A stretch of 64,000 bases of DNA from Pseudalkalibacillus sp052246725 (GTDB taxonomy: Bacteria; Bacillota; Bacilli; Bacillales; Fictibacillaceae). The DNA is taken from NCBI GenBank assembly GCA_052246725.1, contig JBQQCL010000004.1; one strand, given 5' to 3'. This document shows, in pieces, positions 42,808 to 51,872 of the stretch. The notes below the pieces were generated by a model. It saw only the letters and a program-made list of their open reading frames with translations, was not told where the DNA came from and made no database searches. A program made the position numbers and the translations under genes. Position 1 is the stretch's first letter; each line of letters starts with the position of its first letter.

Positions 42808-43548
42808 TTATGAATCTCTATCTTTTTTTACCTTTTCCAAGTAGATTCGGTCTTCTTCACTTAATGCCGCCATATCGATCAAATCAGGACGCCTTAAGAA
42901 CGTCCTTTTCAACGATTCTTGGTCCCGCCATTTTTGGATTTTCGCGTGGTCTCCAGAAAGAAGAACCTCAGGTACCCTCATTCCCCGAAAGTCTGCCGGC
43001 CGAGTGTAATGGGGATGTTCAAGGAGTCCGGAAGAGTATGAATCCAGCTTAGAAGACTCTTCATTGCCTAGCACTTCGGGTAAGAGCCTTGAAACACTAT
43101 CGATCACTACCATCGCAGCTAGTTCTCCCCCGGTAAGAACATAATCCCCAATCGAAATTTCATCTGTAACAAGATGCGCCCGAATACGCTCATCATATCC
43201 TTCATAATGACCGCAGATGAAAATCAAATGATCTTCTTGTGATAGTTCTTCCGCCTTTTGCTGCGTCAAACGTTCTCCCTGCGGACACATCAGAATGACC
43301 CTGGAGGAAGTTTCCTGACCACTTTTAAGCTGGTCCACCGCATCGAACAAGGGCTGCGGAGTCAAAACCATTCCTGCACCTCCGCCATAAGGATAATCAT
43401 CGACTTTCCGATGTTTGTTCGTGGTGTATTCCCTGAAATCGATAACAGAATACGTTACTGCTTCTTTTTCTTGAGCTTTTTTCAAAATGGAACTATTCAA
43501 GACGCCATCAAACATCTCGGGAAAAAGGGTTAAAATATCAATTTTCAT
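42808..43548 (-). CDS. trmD: TrmD, tRNA (guanine-37-N1)-methyltransferase
   Basis: TrmD methylates G37 of tRNAs to prevent +1 frameshifting. The 246-aa SPOUT enzyme has MKIDILTLFPEMFDGVLNSS at the N-terminus, YPYGGGAGMVL, and the trefoil-knot region ISIGDYVLTGGELAAMVVID. Its ATG overlaps the rimM stop by 4 bp. Order rimM-trmD-rplS is conserved. Confidence 0.98.
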   Translation of the reverse strand: MKIDILTLFPEMFDGVLNSSILKKAQEKEAVTYSVIDFREYTTNKHRKVDDYPYGGGAGMVLTPQPLFDAVDQLKSGQETSSRVILMCPQGERLTQQKAEELSQEDHLIFICGHYEGYDERIRAHLVTDEISIGDYVLTGGELAAMVVIDSVSRLLPEVLGNEESSKLDSYSSGLLEHPHYTRPADFRGMRVPEVLLSGDHAKIQKWRDQESLKRTFLRRPDLIDMAALSEEDRIYLEKVKKDRDS

Positions 43549-44066
43549 TCTAATAGCCCTTCCATTGGTTCAATCAAAATTTGTTTTTCGACAACATCCA
43601 CTTCTTTTACAACATGTTCTATATATGGAATCAAGACATCTTTCTTCGTTTCATCTGAATAGACGACCCAGACATCGTTCGCACCAGGGGATAGTATGTC
43701 TTTCACTTTACCGAGATGTTCACCCTCTATTGTCTTAACCTCGCATCCGATGATTTCATAATAATAGAATTCACCTGCAGGCAGATCCTCAAGTTGTTCT
43801 TTATGGACCTTCAATATACCATCCCGCAATGGTTGGACTTCGTTAATGGACGGGTAGCCTTCAAAAGAGACAAGGTCGAATTGTTTATGCTTGCGGTGGG
43901 AGCGGACTACTAAGGGAACAGGCTCTTTTTTCCCAGGTTGAAATAGATAAAGCTTCGAACCCTCCTCATATCGCTCATCAGCAAAATCCGAACGGGTGAT
44001 GACTCTCACTTCACCCCTGATTCCATGTGTATTGACGATTTTTCCTACATTAAACCATTCGCTCAT
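43545..44066 (-). CDS. rimM: RimM, 16S rRNA processing/30S maturation factor
   Basis: RimM binds S19 and helps 30S head assembly. From the ATG at 44066 (GGGGG seven bases upstream) the protein is 173 aa and begins SEWFNVGKIVNTHGIRGEVR; the adjacent ATG one codon earlier is also possible. An N-terminal RimM barrel and a C-terminal PRC-barrel (GEFYYYEIIGCEVKTIEGE; PGANDVWVVYSDETKKDVLI) are visible. Confidence 0.95.
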   Translation of the reverse strand: MSEWFNVGKIVNTHGIRGEVRVITRSDFADERYEEGSKLYLFQPGKKEPVPLVVRSHRKHKQFDLVSFEGYPSINEVQPLRDGILKVHKEQLEDLPAGEFYYYEIIGCEVKTIEGEHLGKVKDILSPGANDVWVVYSDETKKDVLIPYIEHVVKEVDVVEKQILIEPMEGLLE

Positions 44067-44134
44067 CATTTTTCCCCCGAATAACTTATTTCCTACTATC
44101 ATGATTCAATCAAAAAACATATATTCGCCCCTTG

Positions 44135-44205
44135 GTCCTGAAATTTCTAGCCAACCTGGCAAAGCCAAACCTATGGTGTTGGCTTCGCGCCTTCAGGTGT
44201 AAGAA
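44135..44205. repeat. Decayed element C-like sequence in the khpA-rimM gap
   Basis: CCTGGCAAAGCCAAACCTATG, with GTTGGCTTCGCGCC after it, resembles the AAGCCTTTGGCGCAGGCTGAGC part of element C. In B. subtilis this gap contains ylqD; no such gene is present here. Confidence 0.35.
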
Positions 44206-44223
44206 GATTTTTCACTGATCAAA

Positions 44224-44362
44224 TTAGAGGACATCAGAGACCTTATTTGCCTGAAACTCGAAAAAATCAGAGGTGTTTCACCGAAATAGCGGAACAGTTG
44301 TCCTCTATTTTTTGAAAACAAGCCATAATCTCAAAAATATCGGAATAGTTGTCCTCTATTTT
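44224..44362. repeat. Array of repeat unit A (one direct, two inverted; variant)
   Basis: A forward unit AGAGGACATCAGAGACCTTA (44226) is followed by two inverted units (AATAGCGGAACAGTTGTCCT at about 44285 and AATATCGGAATAGTTGTCCT at about 44336). The spacing, about 50 bp, is like that of the other arrays, but this locus uses the variant GGACAACT/AGTTGTCC form. Confidence 0.7.
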
Positions 44363-44381
44363 AACATCTTTCTCACAGTGT

Positions 44382-44411
44382 AAAAGAAGAGGCGGGGTTG
44401 CCCCCACCTCT
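44382..44411 (-). terminator. Terminator after khpA
   Basis: AGAGGTGGGG/CCCCGCCTCT stem with a four-base loop on the minus strand followed by TCTTTTAC, 8 bp past the khpA stop. Confidence 0.85.
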
Positions 44412-44419
44412 CACTTGAA

Positions 44420-44647
44420 TCAAACAATCTCTAAATTTATCTTTTTACGCTCATTGGTACCAGCAGCATTGATTACGGTTCGAATCGCCTTGGCGATCCG
44501 ACCTTGCTTTCCAATCACTTTACCCATGTCCTCACTATGAACAGTGAGTTGATAAGTGACAGTGCTGCTCGTTTCAACCTCTTCTATGCGCACATCTTCT
44601 GGGTGATCGACAAGAGCCTTAACAATCGTTTCGATTAACTCTTCCAT
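44420..44647 (-). CDS. khpA: KhpA (YlqC), KH-domain RNA-binding protein
   Basis: The protein is a 75-aa single KH domain with the GxxG loop in MGKVIGKQGRIAKAIRTVI. KhpA pairs with KhpB/Jag as an RNA chaperone linked to cell division in Firmicutes. It lies between rpsP and rimM. AGGGTGGGATTGAT precedes the ATG. Confidence 0.95.
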   Translation of the reverse strand: MEELIETIVKALVDHPEDVRIEEVETSSTVTYQLTVHSEDMGKVIGKQGRIAKAIRTVINAAGTNERKKINLEIV

Positions 44648-44663
44648 ATCAATCCCACCCTAC

Positions 44664-44936
44664 TTATTTTTGGTTTTTAGCATTGTGAAGCTTTTCCATC
44701 AGACCAGCGTCAGAGAAAAGGTTGCGTACTGTGTCAGAAGGCTTTGCACCTTTCAACATCCAATCAAGAGCTTTCTCTTCGTCGATTTTCACATCAACTG
44801 GTTGTGCAATCGGGTTGTAGTATCCGATCTCTTCGATGAAACGTCCATCACGAGGTGAACGAGAATCTGCTACTACCAAACGATAAAATGGAGATTTTTT
44901 TGCTCCCATACGCTTTAAACGAATTTTTACTGCCAT
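44664..44936 (-). CDS. rpsP: Ribosomal protein S16
   Basis: S16 stabilises the 30S body. The 90-aa protein starts at 44936, after AGGAGG, with AVKIRLKRMGAKKSPFYRLV and contains DSRSPRDGRFIEEIGYYNP, the S16 signature. Length equals B. subtilis S16. A longer upstream in-frame extension has no ribosome site and is rejected. Confidence 0.98.
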   Translation of the reverse strand: MAVKIRLKRMGAKKSPFYRLVVADSRSPRDGRFIEEIGYYNPIAQPVDVKIDEEKALDWMLKGAKPSDTVRNLFSDAGLMEKLHNAKNQK

Positions 44937-45008
44937 ATCTATAATTCCTCCTAAATTTTTTATAAATTGTTTTATTTTCACGGTATCGAGTACCGGTGAA
45001 ATCTCTCT

Positions 45009-46361
45009 TTACATGAATGGGAATTTCATACCGCCCATTCCACCTTTTTTCTTACCTTTTTGCATATTGGACATTTGTTTCATCATTTTCTTCATGTCCT
45101 CAAACTGTTTCAAGAGCCTGTTTACCTCTTGAACGGAACGACCGCTTCCTTTTGCGATACGTTTCTTTCGACTAGCGTTGATTGTATCAGGTTGTTGCTT
45201 TTCACCCTTCGTCATCGACTGGATGATTGCTTCAACATGATTGAGCTGTTTTTCGTCAACTTTGACGTTCTTCAACTGCTTCATCTGTCCGGAACCCGGT
45301 AACATGCCAAGTAGTTCATCAAGTGGACCCATGCTTCGTACCTGGGTAAGCTGTTCAAGAAAATCATCGAACGTAAAGCTCATCGTCCGCATTTTTTCTT
45401 CAAGCTCTTTCGCCTTCTTTTCATCCACATTCGTTTGAGCTTTTTCAATGAGAGAAAGAACATCTCCCATACCTAAAATCCTTGAAGCCATACGTTCAGG
45501 ATGGAAAGGCTCCAGTTCATCCAGCTTTTCGCCCATACCGACGAACTTGATCGGCGTCTCGGTTACAGATCTGATTGATAAGGCTGCCCCACCACGTGTA
45601 TCACCATCTAGTTTTGTAAGGACAACACCCGTGAGACCGAGCTGGTCGTTGAAGCTCTCAGCGACATTGACTGCATCTTGACCAGTCATCGCATCTACAA
45701 CCAACAGGATTTCATCCGGCTTTGCAAGCTCTTTGATTTGAGATAGCTCATCCATCAAACCTTCATCTATATGCAGTCGACCCGCTGTATCGATGATCAC
45801 ATAATCGTGATGCTCTTCTTTCGCTTTTGCAATCCCTTGCTTCGCGATTTCAACGGGACTCGTATCTGTACCGAGATCGAATACAGGCATACCGAGCTGT
45901 TTTCCTAGTGTCTGCAATTGATTGATTGCTGCCGGTCTGTACACGTCGGCTGCGACAAGTAACGGTTTCCGGTTATTCTTCTTCCTGAGATGATTAGCCA
46001 GTTTACCGGTTGTCGTCGTCTTACCTGCACCTTGAAGTCCCACCATCATCACGACTGTCGGTGGTTTGTTGGCAACCGCAAGCTTGCTTTGCTCTCCACC
46101 CATCAGCGCTGTCAATTCTTCATTGACTACTTTGACGACTTGTTGACCAGGTGTAAGACTTTCAAGGACTTCTTGTCCGATCGCTCTTTCTTTGACCTTT
46201 GCAACGAATTGCTTAACAACCTTGAAGTTTACGTCAGCCTCTAATAACGCCAGTCGAACCTCTCGCATCATGACTTTAACGTCCGCTTCGGTAACTTTAC
46301 CTTTTCCGCGAACCTTCTGAAGTGTTTGTTGAAGTCGGTCGGCTAAACCTTCAAATGCCAT
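45009..46361 (-). CDS. ffh: Ffh, signal recognition particle GTPase (SRP54)
   Basis: Ffh binds SRP RNA and signal sequences and delivers ribosomes to FtsY. The start at 46361 follows AGGAGG at ten bases and gives 450 aa. The N domain (residues 1-90), the G domain with P-loop GLQGAGKTT (108-116), DTAGRLHID and TKLDGDTRGGAALS, and the Met-rich M domain (MKKMMKQMSNMQKGKKKGG) are present. It follows ylxM by 13 bp. Confidence 0.98.
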   Translation of the reverse strand: MAFEGLADRLQQTLQKVRGKGKVTEADVKVMMREVRLALLEADVNFKVVKQFVAKVKERAIGQEVLESLTPGQQVVKVVNEELTALMGGEQSKLAVANKPPTVVMMVGLQGAGKTTTTGKLANHLRKKNNRKPLLVAADVYRPAAINQLQTLGKQLGMPVFDLGTDTSPVEIAKQGIAKAKEEHHDYVIIDTAGRLHIDEGLMDELSQIKELAKPDEILLVVDAMTGQDAVNVAESFNDQLGLTGVVLTKLDGDTRGGAALSIRSVTETPIKFVGMGEKLDELEPFHPERMASRILGMGDVLSLIEKAQTNVDEKKAKELEEKMRTMSFTFDDFLEQLTQVRSMGPLDELLGMLPGSGQMKQLKNVKVDEKQLNHVEAIIQSMTKGEKQQPDTINASRKKRIAKGSGRSVQEVNRLLKQFEDMKKMMKQMSNMQKGKKKGGMGGMKFPFM

Positions 46362-46374
46362 AGAATGCCGCCTC

Positions 46375-46704
46375 CTAATCCAATTTCTCGACACGATCGA
46401 TCGTATCGAGCAACTCTTTCTGATCTTTTTGCTCAGCAACTTGTTTGCGTAATTCACTCAATAGCTGCTGTCTGGTCTGATACTTTCCGAGAAGTTCAAG
46501 CTTTTCTTCGTATTCTTCGAGCATTGATTCTGTTCGTTTGATATTGTCATAAACTGCTTGGCGGCTCACTTCATATTGCTCTGCAATCTCTCCAAGGGAA
46601 AGATCATCGAGATAATAAAGGGCCATATATTTCCGCTGTTTCGGAGTTAAAAGAGCATGGTAAAAATCAAACAGTAAATTGATTCGCATCGTTTTCTCAA
46701 GCAC
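46375..46704 (-). CDS. ylxM: YlxM, HTH protein associated with SRP
   Basis: The 109-aa protein is of the UPF0122/YlxM family with a sigma-70 region-4-like helix-turn-helix (LDDLSLGEIAEQYEVSRQAV then YDNIKRTE). It is coded next to ffh in most Firmicutes, and YlxM of some species influences the SRP GTPase cycle. The start is GTG, nine bases after AGGAG. TTGACA/TAGTAT boxes lie upstream. Confidence 0.95.
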   Translation of the reverse strand: MLEKTMRINLLFDFYHALLTPKQRKYMALYYLDDLSLGEIAEQYEVSRQAVYDNIKRTESMLEEYEEKLELLGKYQTRQQLLSELRKQVAEQKDQKELLDTIDRVEKLD

Positions 46705-46747
46705 TCAATCCACTCCTTGTTAAGCGAAATGCCTTTACGATTAATCA

Positions 46748-46776
46748 TACTACACCCCATAGAAACCTTTGTCAAG
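46748..46776 (-). promoter_or_regulatory. Candidate sigma-A promoter for ylxM-ffh
   Basis: Perfect TTGACA (46771-46776), 17-bp spacer and TAGTAT (46748-46753) on the minus strand; TATGAT three bases later is an alternative -10 with too long a spacer. Confidence 0.6.
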
Positions 46777-46810
46777 TTTTTTTCTTAACATCAGTTTTCG
46801 TACTGATTTT

Positions 46811-46967
46811 TGTGCCTGGCACCATTTTGAACCCGTTGGGGCGCTAGGCTTCTCGTTCGGTGCCAGGCACCTTTTTAAAACCGTTGGGGCGCCAGGCTTT
46901 TCGTTCGGTGCCAGGCACCTTTTTAAAACCGTTGGGGCGCTAGGCTTTTCGTTCGGTGCCAGGCACC
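46811..46967. repeat. Four palindromes GGTGCCAGGCACC at an exact 48-bp period
   Basis: Palindromes start at 46811 (as TGTGCCTGGCACC), 46859, 46907 and 46955. The intervening 35 bp (core ACCGTTGGGGCGCTAGGC) are nearly identical in all units, with CTAGGC/CCAGGC and TTC/TTT variation. Since 48 is a multiple of 3, an open frame of 16-aa repeats runs through the plus strand, but I see no ribosome site or protein logic for it. Confidence 0.85.
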
Positions 46968-46989
46968 GAGGTTCCGGAGGTTCAAATGA

Positions 46990-47016
46990 AACAAACGCTT
47001 CGGCGGAAGCGTTTGT
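46990..47016 (-). terminator. Hairpin downstream of ftsY
   Basis: Perfect 11-bp stem ACAAACGCTTC/GAAGCGTTTGT with a 4-nt loop. On the minus strand it is followed by TTCATTTG, only a weak T tract, so it may be a terminator for smc-ftsY or part of the repeat cluster. Confidence 0.5.
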
Positions 47017-47034
47017 TGGGTTGAGTATGAAGTT

Positions 47035-47164
47035 TACCGGACACCTGCACAGTTATTTGTACTAATAAGATGATTCACCTTGCTTTCAACGAAATAAGGT
47101 CTTTGGTGTCCGCTATTTTTCTAAAACATCCATTTTTTCATATATAAGGTCTCAGTTGTCCGAT
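47035..47164. repeat. Array of repeat unit A (one direct, two inverted)
   Basis: A diverged forward unit (ACCGGACACCTGCACAGTTA, 47036) is followed by inverted units GAAATAAGGTCTTTGGTGTCC (about 47090) and ATATAAGGTCTCAGTTGTCC (about 47142). It occupies the ftsY 3' flank; the gap 46777-47191 consists of the 48-bp repeats, a hairpin and this array, with no gene. Confidence 0.7.
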
Positions 47165-47191
47165 AAGATCTCGGAATCTTATTTTATCAAG

Positions 47192-48199
47192 TCAAAAGCG
47201 ATCTACTGATTCCTCTTCTGTTACATCTGGCAGTATGTCAGAAAACAGTCCGTAGACGAATTGATCAGCGTCGAATTCATAAAGGTCTTCAACTTTTTCT
47301 CCAAGTCCGACAAGCTTGACCGGGATTTCAAGTTCATGGCGGATGGCGAGTACGATACCGCCCTTCGCTGTTCCATCAAGCTTCGTCAACACAATTCCGC
47401 TGACATCTGTTGCTTGACTGAACGTCTTCGCCTGATTCATTGCGTTCTGGCCAGTTGTAGCATCGACCACGAGTAAGACCTCGTGTGGTGCACCAGGCAG
47501 CTCTCTTCCGATGACGCGCTTGATCTTTTCAAGTTCGTTCATCAGATTGACCTTGTTCTGAAGTCGTCCAGCAGTGTCACACAAAAGAACATCCACACCA
47601 CGTGATTGCGCGGATTTCACTGCATCAAATACAACCGCCGCAGGATCTGCACCCTCACTATGCTTGATGACATCGACGCCGACACGATCACCCCATACTT
47701 GGAGCTGATCGATCGCCCCAGCACGGAACGTGTCTCCAGCTGCCATTAGTACAGATTTACCTTCTTGTTTTAGTTTATGAGCGAGTTTTCCGATCGAAGT
47801 CGTTTTTCCTACGCCATTGACTCCCACGAATAATATGACTGTCAGTTCATTTTCTTGGATGTTAAGCTTCGTACTTTCTTCTCCTTTAATAAGCAGTTCA
47901 GCGAGCTTTTCTGAGATAACGACTTGAAGTTCTTCGGTCTCTTTAATGTTCCTAGTCCGGGCAACATCTTTCAATTCGTCGATCAGATCCATAACAGTCG
48001 CTACACCGACATCCGCTTCAATAAGGATCTCTTCCAGTTCCTCAAAAAACTCTTCATCTACTTTACGATAATTCTTCACAAGATCGTTGACTCGGGTTGA
48101 AAAGGATGTCCGTGTTTTCCCCAAACCATCCTTGAACTTTTCAGTAACCGTGTCACTTTGTGTGGTTAGCTTATCTTTTAAACGTTTAAAAAAACTCAT
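47192..48199 (-). CDS. ftsY: FtsY, signal recognition particle receptor GTPase
   Basis: FtsY receives SRP-ribosome complexes at the membrane. From ATG at 48199 (GAGGTGG upstream) the protein is 335 aa, with a short amphipathic basic N-terminus (SFFKRLKDKLTTQ) in place of a long A domain, an N domain, and a G domain with FVGVNGVGKTTSIGKLAHKL, GDTFRAGAIDQL, DTAGRLQNK and TKLDGTAKGG. The Bacillus protein is 329 aa. Confidence 0.97.
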   Translation of the reverse strand: MSFFKRLKDKLTTQSDTVTEKFKDGLGKTRTSFSTRVNDLVKNYRKVDEEFFEELEEILIEADVGVATVMDLIDELKDVARTRNIKETEELQVVISEKLAELLIKGEESTKLNIQENELTVILFVGVNGVGKTTSIGKLAHKLKQEGKSVLMAAGDTFRAGAIDQLQVWGDRVGVDVIKHSEGADPAAVVFDAVKSAQSRGVDVLLCDTAGRLQNKVNLMNELEKIKRVIGRELPGAPHEVLLVVDATTGQNAMNQAKTFSQATDVSGIVLTKLDGTAKGGIVLAIRHELEIPVKLVGLGEKVEDLYEFDADQFVYGLFSDILPDVTEEESVDRF

Positions 48200-48215
48200 A
48201 TGTTCCACCTCATTA

Positions 48216-51200
48216 CTATGTCGTCACAAGTTCTTTTGTTTCTTCCAATTTGACTGATACAAGATTCGAAACGCCTGACTCCTGCATCGTTACTCCATAA
48301 AGGACATCCGCTTCTTCCATCGTACCTTTCCGATGGGTTACGACGATGAATTGCGTCTGTTCGCTGAATGCACGTAAAAACTTTGCAAAACGGCTTACAT
48401 TAGCTTCATCGAGTGCGGCTTCAACCTCATCGAGGATACAAAATGGAACCGGTCTTACTCTTAGAATTCCGAATAATAAAGCAATGGCTGTCAATGCTCG
48501 TTCACCGCCAGATAACAATGCGAGATGTTGAAGCTTTTTACCTGGAGGCTGCGCAAGAATATTGACCCCTGTATTCAATAGATCATCCGGGTCTGTCAAT
48601 TCAAGGTCAGCTCTTCCACCACCGAACAACTCACGGAAAATTTCACGGAAATGTTCACGAATATCGAAGAAGGATTCTTTGAACCTCTTCGTCATCTCTT
48701 CATCCATTTCTGTAATGATTCCATAAAGGGTCGATTTTGCTTCATTCAAGTCATCACGCTGTTCGACCAAGAAATTATAACGTTCAGACACCCGCTCGTA
48801 CTCATCGATCGCTCCCAGGTTTACTGTGCCGAGTTCATCGATAGCACGCTTGATAAGCTTCACTTTCGTCCTGGCTTCGTCTGGCTCCATTTTCAAGCTG
48901 TATTTTTCCTTAGCTCGTTCATAAGAAAGCTGATATTCCTCACTCAGATGGTTCAAACGGTTCTCCAGCTCTACATCCAATCGGTTAAGACGCAGTTCTT
49001 CTTGATGGATTCCATCGGAAATCTGCTGGTGAAGCCGCTTGAATTCTTTAAGCTGCAGTTCCTGCTCTTCTACTTTTTCTTGACGTTGACTGCGCTCTTT
49101 CCGACGATCGCCAATTAGTTGGACGGTAGAATCTTTATCCTTCCGATGCTGGATGATCTTCTCATCTAACACCTCTTCATCGGAAGTACTCGTATTGACT
49201 GCTTCTTCAAGCAACCAGAATTCTTCTTCCGCCTCACTCATGATCTTCACTGTTTCATCGAGTTCATTTTGTAAACGTTGGACGGTACTGTTCGAGTTTG
49301 AAAATTGTTCTTCCGATTGGGCAAGCTTCACTTTCAACGAAGTAATTTCTTCCTTCAAATCATCCTTCGTTGTTTGTTGGTTTTTCTTTTGATTCGATAG
49401 TTTTTCTACGTCTTGTTCGAGCTCGACAGCCTTCGTCTCAGACGATTTCAAGGACTTTTGCAGACTTGCCACCCTTTTTTCCATCGTTTCCTTTTCAGAG
49501 TCATACGTTCCTTTTTCACGATCGTATAACGATAAATGTTCATTGATGTTCTTACCTTCAAGTTCAATTTCTCTAAGTTCACCTTTCAACTGCTGTTCTT
49601 CGAGTCGTTTGTTTTCTCCGGTTTCACGCAAGTTTTCAAGCTTTTCTTTCTGACTGAGCAAGTTTTTCTTCTCTTGCTTAACATCTTTTTCAAGCTGTTC
49701 GGTCTGCGTTTCCATAGTGGTAAGCTTTTCTGAAATGGAATCCAATTCGCGCTGCCTAGATAATAAGGACGTATTCTTTTGTTTCAAACTACCACCTGAC
49801 ATCGATCCTCCTGGATTGACGATGTCCCCTTCTAATGTTACGACCCGGTAACGGTGATTAAGGAGTTTCGCTAACGCATTGGCACCCTCCAAGTTTTTGG
49901 CAATCACAACATTACCTAAGAGGTTTTCAATGACTTTACGATATTTTTCATCATAACTGACAAGATTGGAAGCAATCCCGATATAAGAAGGATGATTGGA
50001 AACTTTCCCCTCTTCCTGTCCTGAAATCTTCCGGCTCTTCATAACAGACATTGGTAAAAATGTAGCTCGTCCCAGACGTTTTTGCTTCAAAAACCCAATC
50101 GCCTTCCGAGCTTCTTCCTCTGTATGGACAACAACATTCTGCATGGCAGCTCCGAGTGCTGTTTCAATAGCCGTTTCTTCATTTTTGGACACAGTGATCA
50201 GTTCGGCTACAGCACCTTCAATGCCCGGAAGCCTCTTACCTCGTTCTTTCAGTATCTCTCGGACACCATGAAAAAATCCGCTATAATCTTCTTGCATTTC
50301 CTCAAGCATCTCTTTTTTCGAACGGAATTGTTGGATGAATTGATACGCTTTATATAACTTCGATTCTTTCTCATTCAGCGTCTTTTCGTCCTTTTCGATT
50401 GCTGTTTTCAGCTTCATGAACGCATCCATTTGCGATTCAAGTTCCGTCTGGACACTTTCAAGTTTTCCATCCAATTCTGTTTTCCGTTGCGTTATCCGAT
50501 CACGCTCTTCGATGTATTGTTTATGCCGATCATCTAGTCTAGAAGATTTAGAAGTCTGCTGACCCAGCTGCTCATTCAAGTACCGGATTTCATTCTTAAT
50601 CGATGTCTGCTCATTGAGACAATCGAAATATTCACTTTTCAGTTGCTCGAGTTCTTCTTCAATGTTCTTATCAACTAACTCAAGTTGTTCTTCTTGAACT
50701 TTAAGCTTGCTTTGAAGTTTCTTCAGTTTGCTCTGGTGTTCATGTAATTGATCTCGTTCAATTTGCAACGTTTCTTCGAGAGATTTTTTCTTTTCCTTTT
50801 GTTGCGCGATTTTCTGAGTTAGTTGCTCTTTGTTCTGATGGTAATTTTTCTTTCGTTCACGCATCACTTCACGCTTACCTTCATGCTTTTCGAGCTCTTC
50901 ACTCACATTCAAGAGGACGTCCTGGAGTTCATCGATCGATTCATCCAAAGCAGTCAATTCATCCCTGATGATGCCGATTTCCTGTTCTTTATTCTGAACT
51001 TGTCCATACAGTTTGACCTCTTCAACTCTGAATTGTTCGATTTCTTTGGATTTCGTTTCCCACTTTGTATGTAAGTCCTCTATTTCGTGAACCAATAATG
51101 CCGATTCAATCACTTCAAGCTCGCTTTTCTTGTCCAAGTAATCACGAGCAATCGATGCCTGAATTTTCAATGGTTCGACCTGACCCTCCAGTTCATGGAG

Positions 51201-51782
51201 GATGTCTTCTACACGATTCAGATTCTCTTCAGTTTCACGGAGTTTCTGTTCTGCCTTTATTTTCCGCGTCTTGTATTTCAGGACACCAGCCGCTTCTTCA
51301 AAGATTCTCCGGCGATCTTCCGGTTTACTGCTGAGAATTTCTTCAACCTTACCTTGTCCGATGATTGAATAGGCTTCTCTGCCAAGACCGGAGTCCATGA
51401 ACAAGTCGATAATATCCTTCAAACGACATTGCTGCCTATTGATCAGATATTCACTGTCACCAGAACGATAAACTCTCCTTGTAATGCTGATTTCATTATA
51501 TTCAATCGGTATATGCTGATCTTCGTTATCCAAAGTCAATGTCACTTCAGCCATATTCAACGGTTTACGTGTATCACTTCCCGCAAAAATGATATCTTCC
51601 ATTTTTGCTCCACGTAAGGATTTGGCAGACTGTTCACCTAAAACCCAACGGACCGCATCGGAAATGTTGCTTTTCCCGCTTCCATTCGGACCAACCACTG
51701 CTGTAACGCCTGGTACAAACTCAATACCGATCCGTTCAGCAAAGGATTTGAATCCGACGACATCTAATCTTTTGAGGAACAT
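48216..51782 (-). CDS. smc: Smc, chromosome condensation and segregation ATPase
   Basis: Smc is the core of the SMC-ScpAB complex. The 1188-aa protein has the N-terminal head with Walker A GPNGSGKS (residues 31-38), two long coiled coils around a central hinge (about residues 510-660; LPGIEGAVAELI and GGSMSGGS), and the C-terminal head with the ABC signature LLSGGERALTAIALLFGIL and Walker B FCILDEVEAALDEANVSRF. Length is the same as B. subtilis Smc (1186 aa). ftsY follows 17 bp downstream. Confidence 0.98.
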   Translation of the reverse strand: MFLKRLDVVGFKSFAERIGIEFVPGVTAVVGPNGSGKSNISDAVRWVLGEQSAKSLRGAKMEDIIFAGSDTRKPLNMAEVTLTLDNEDQHIPIEYNEISITRRVYRSGDSEYLINRQQCRLKDIIDLFMDSGLGREAYSIIGQGKVEEILSSKPEDRRRIFEEAAGVLKYKTRKIKAEQKLRETEENLNRVEDILHELEGQVEPLKIQASIARDYLDKKSELEVIESALLVHEIEDLHTKWETKSKEIEQFRVEEVKLYGQVQNKEQEIGIIRDELTALDESIDELQDVLLNVSEELEKHEGKREVMRERKKNYHQNKEQLTQKIAQQKEKKKSLEETLQIERDQLHEHQSKLKKLQSKLKVQEEQLELVDKNIEEELEQLKSEYFDCLNEQTSIKNEIRYLNEQLGQQTSKSSRLDDRHKQYIEERDRITQRKTELDGKLESVQTELESQMDAFMKLKTAIEKDEKTLNEKESKLYKAYQFIQQFRSKKEMLEEMQEDYSGFFHGVREILKERGKRLPGIEGAVAELITVSKNEETAIETALGAAMQNVVVHTEEEARKAIGFLKQKRLGRATFLPMSVMKSRKISGQEEGKVSNHPSYIGIASNLVSYDEKYRKVIENLLGNVVIAKNLEGANALAKLLNHRYRVVTLEGDIVNPGGSMSGGSLKQKNTSLLSRQRELDSISEKLTTMETQTEQLEKDVKQEKKNLLSQKEKLENLRETGENKRLEEQQLKGELREIELEGKNINEHLSLYDREKGTYDSEKETMEKRVASLQKSLKSSETKAVELEQDVEKLSNQKKNQQTTKDDLKEEITSLKVKLAQSEEQFSNSNSTVQRLQNELDETVKIMSEAEEEFWLLEEAVNTSTSDEEVLDEKIIQHRKDKDSTVQLIGDRRKERSQRQEKVEEQELQLKEFKRLHQQISDGIHQEELRLNRLDVELENRLNHLSEEYQLSYERAKEKYSLKMEPDEARTKVKLIKRAIDELGTVNLGAIDEYERVSERYNFLVEQRDDLNEAKSTLYGIITEMDEEMTKRFKESFFDIREHFREIFRELFGGGRADLELTDPDDLLNTGVNILAQPPGKKLQHLALLSGGERALTAIALLFGILRVRPVPFCILDEVEAALDEANVSRFAKFLRAFSEQTQFIVVTHRKGTMEEADVLYGVTMQESGVSNLVSVKLEETKELVTT

Positions 51783-51844
51783 TATGATTCCCCCTTCACT
51801 AAATTCATCTCATTCATCATGCTCAGAAATTTCAACCCTTAAAC

Positions 51845-51872
51845 TTGAATACATACTTATTTATTTTATCAT
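51845..51872 (+). promoter_or_regulatory. Candidate sigma-A promoter for the UPF0435 gene
   Basis: TTGAAT (51845-51850), 16-bp spacer and TATCAT (51867-51872) on the plus strand, in the divergent gap to smc. Confidence 0.5.

Noticed and set aside
45009..46457. N-terminally extended Ffh starting at 46457
   Set aside because: The extra 32 residues overlap ylxM in another frame, and AGGAGG marks the ATG at 46361.
46769..47065. 98-codon plus-strand frame with 16-aa repeats
   Set aside because: It is the translation of the 48-bp tandem palindromic array; no ribosome site, no protein logic, and it runs into another repeat.
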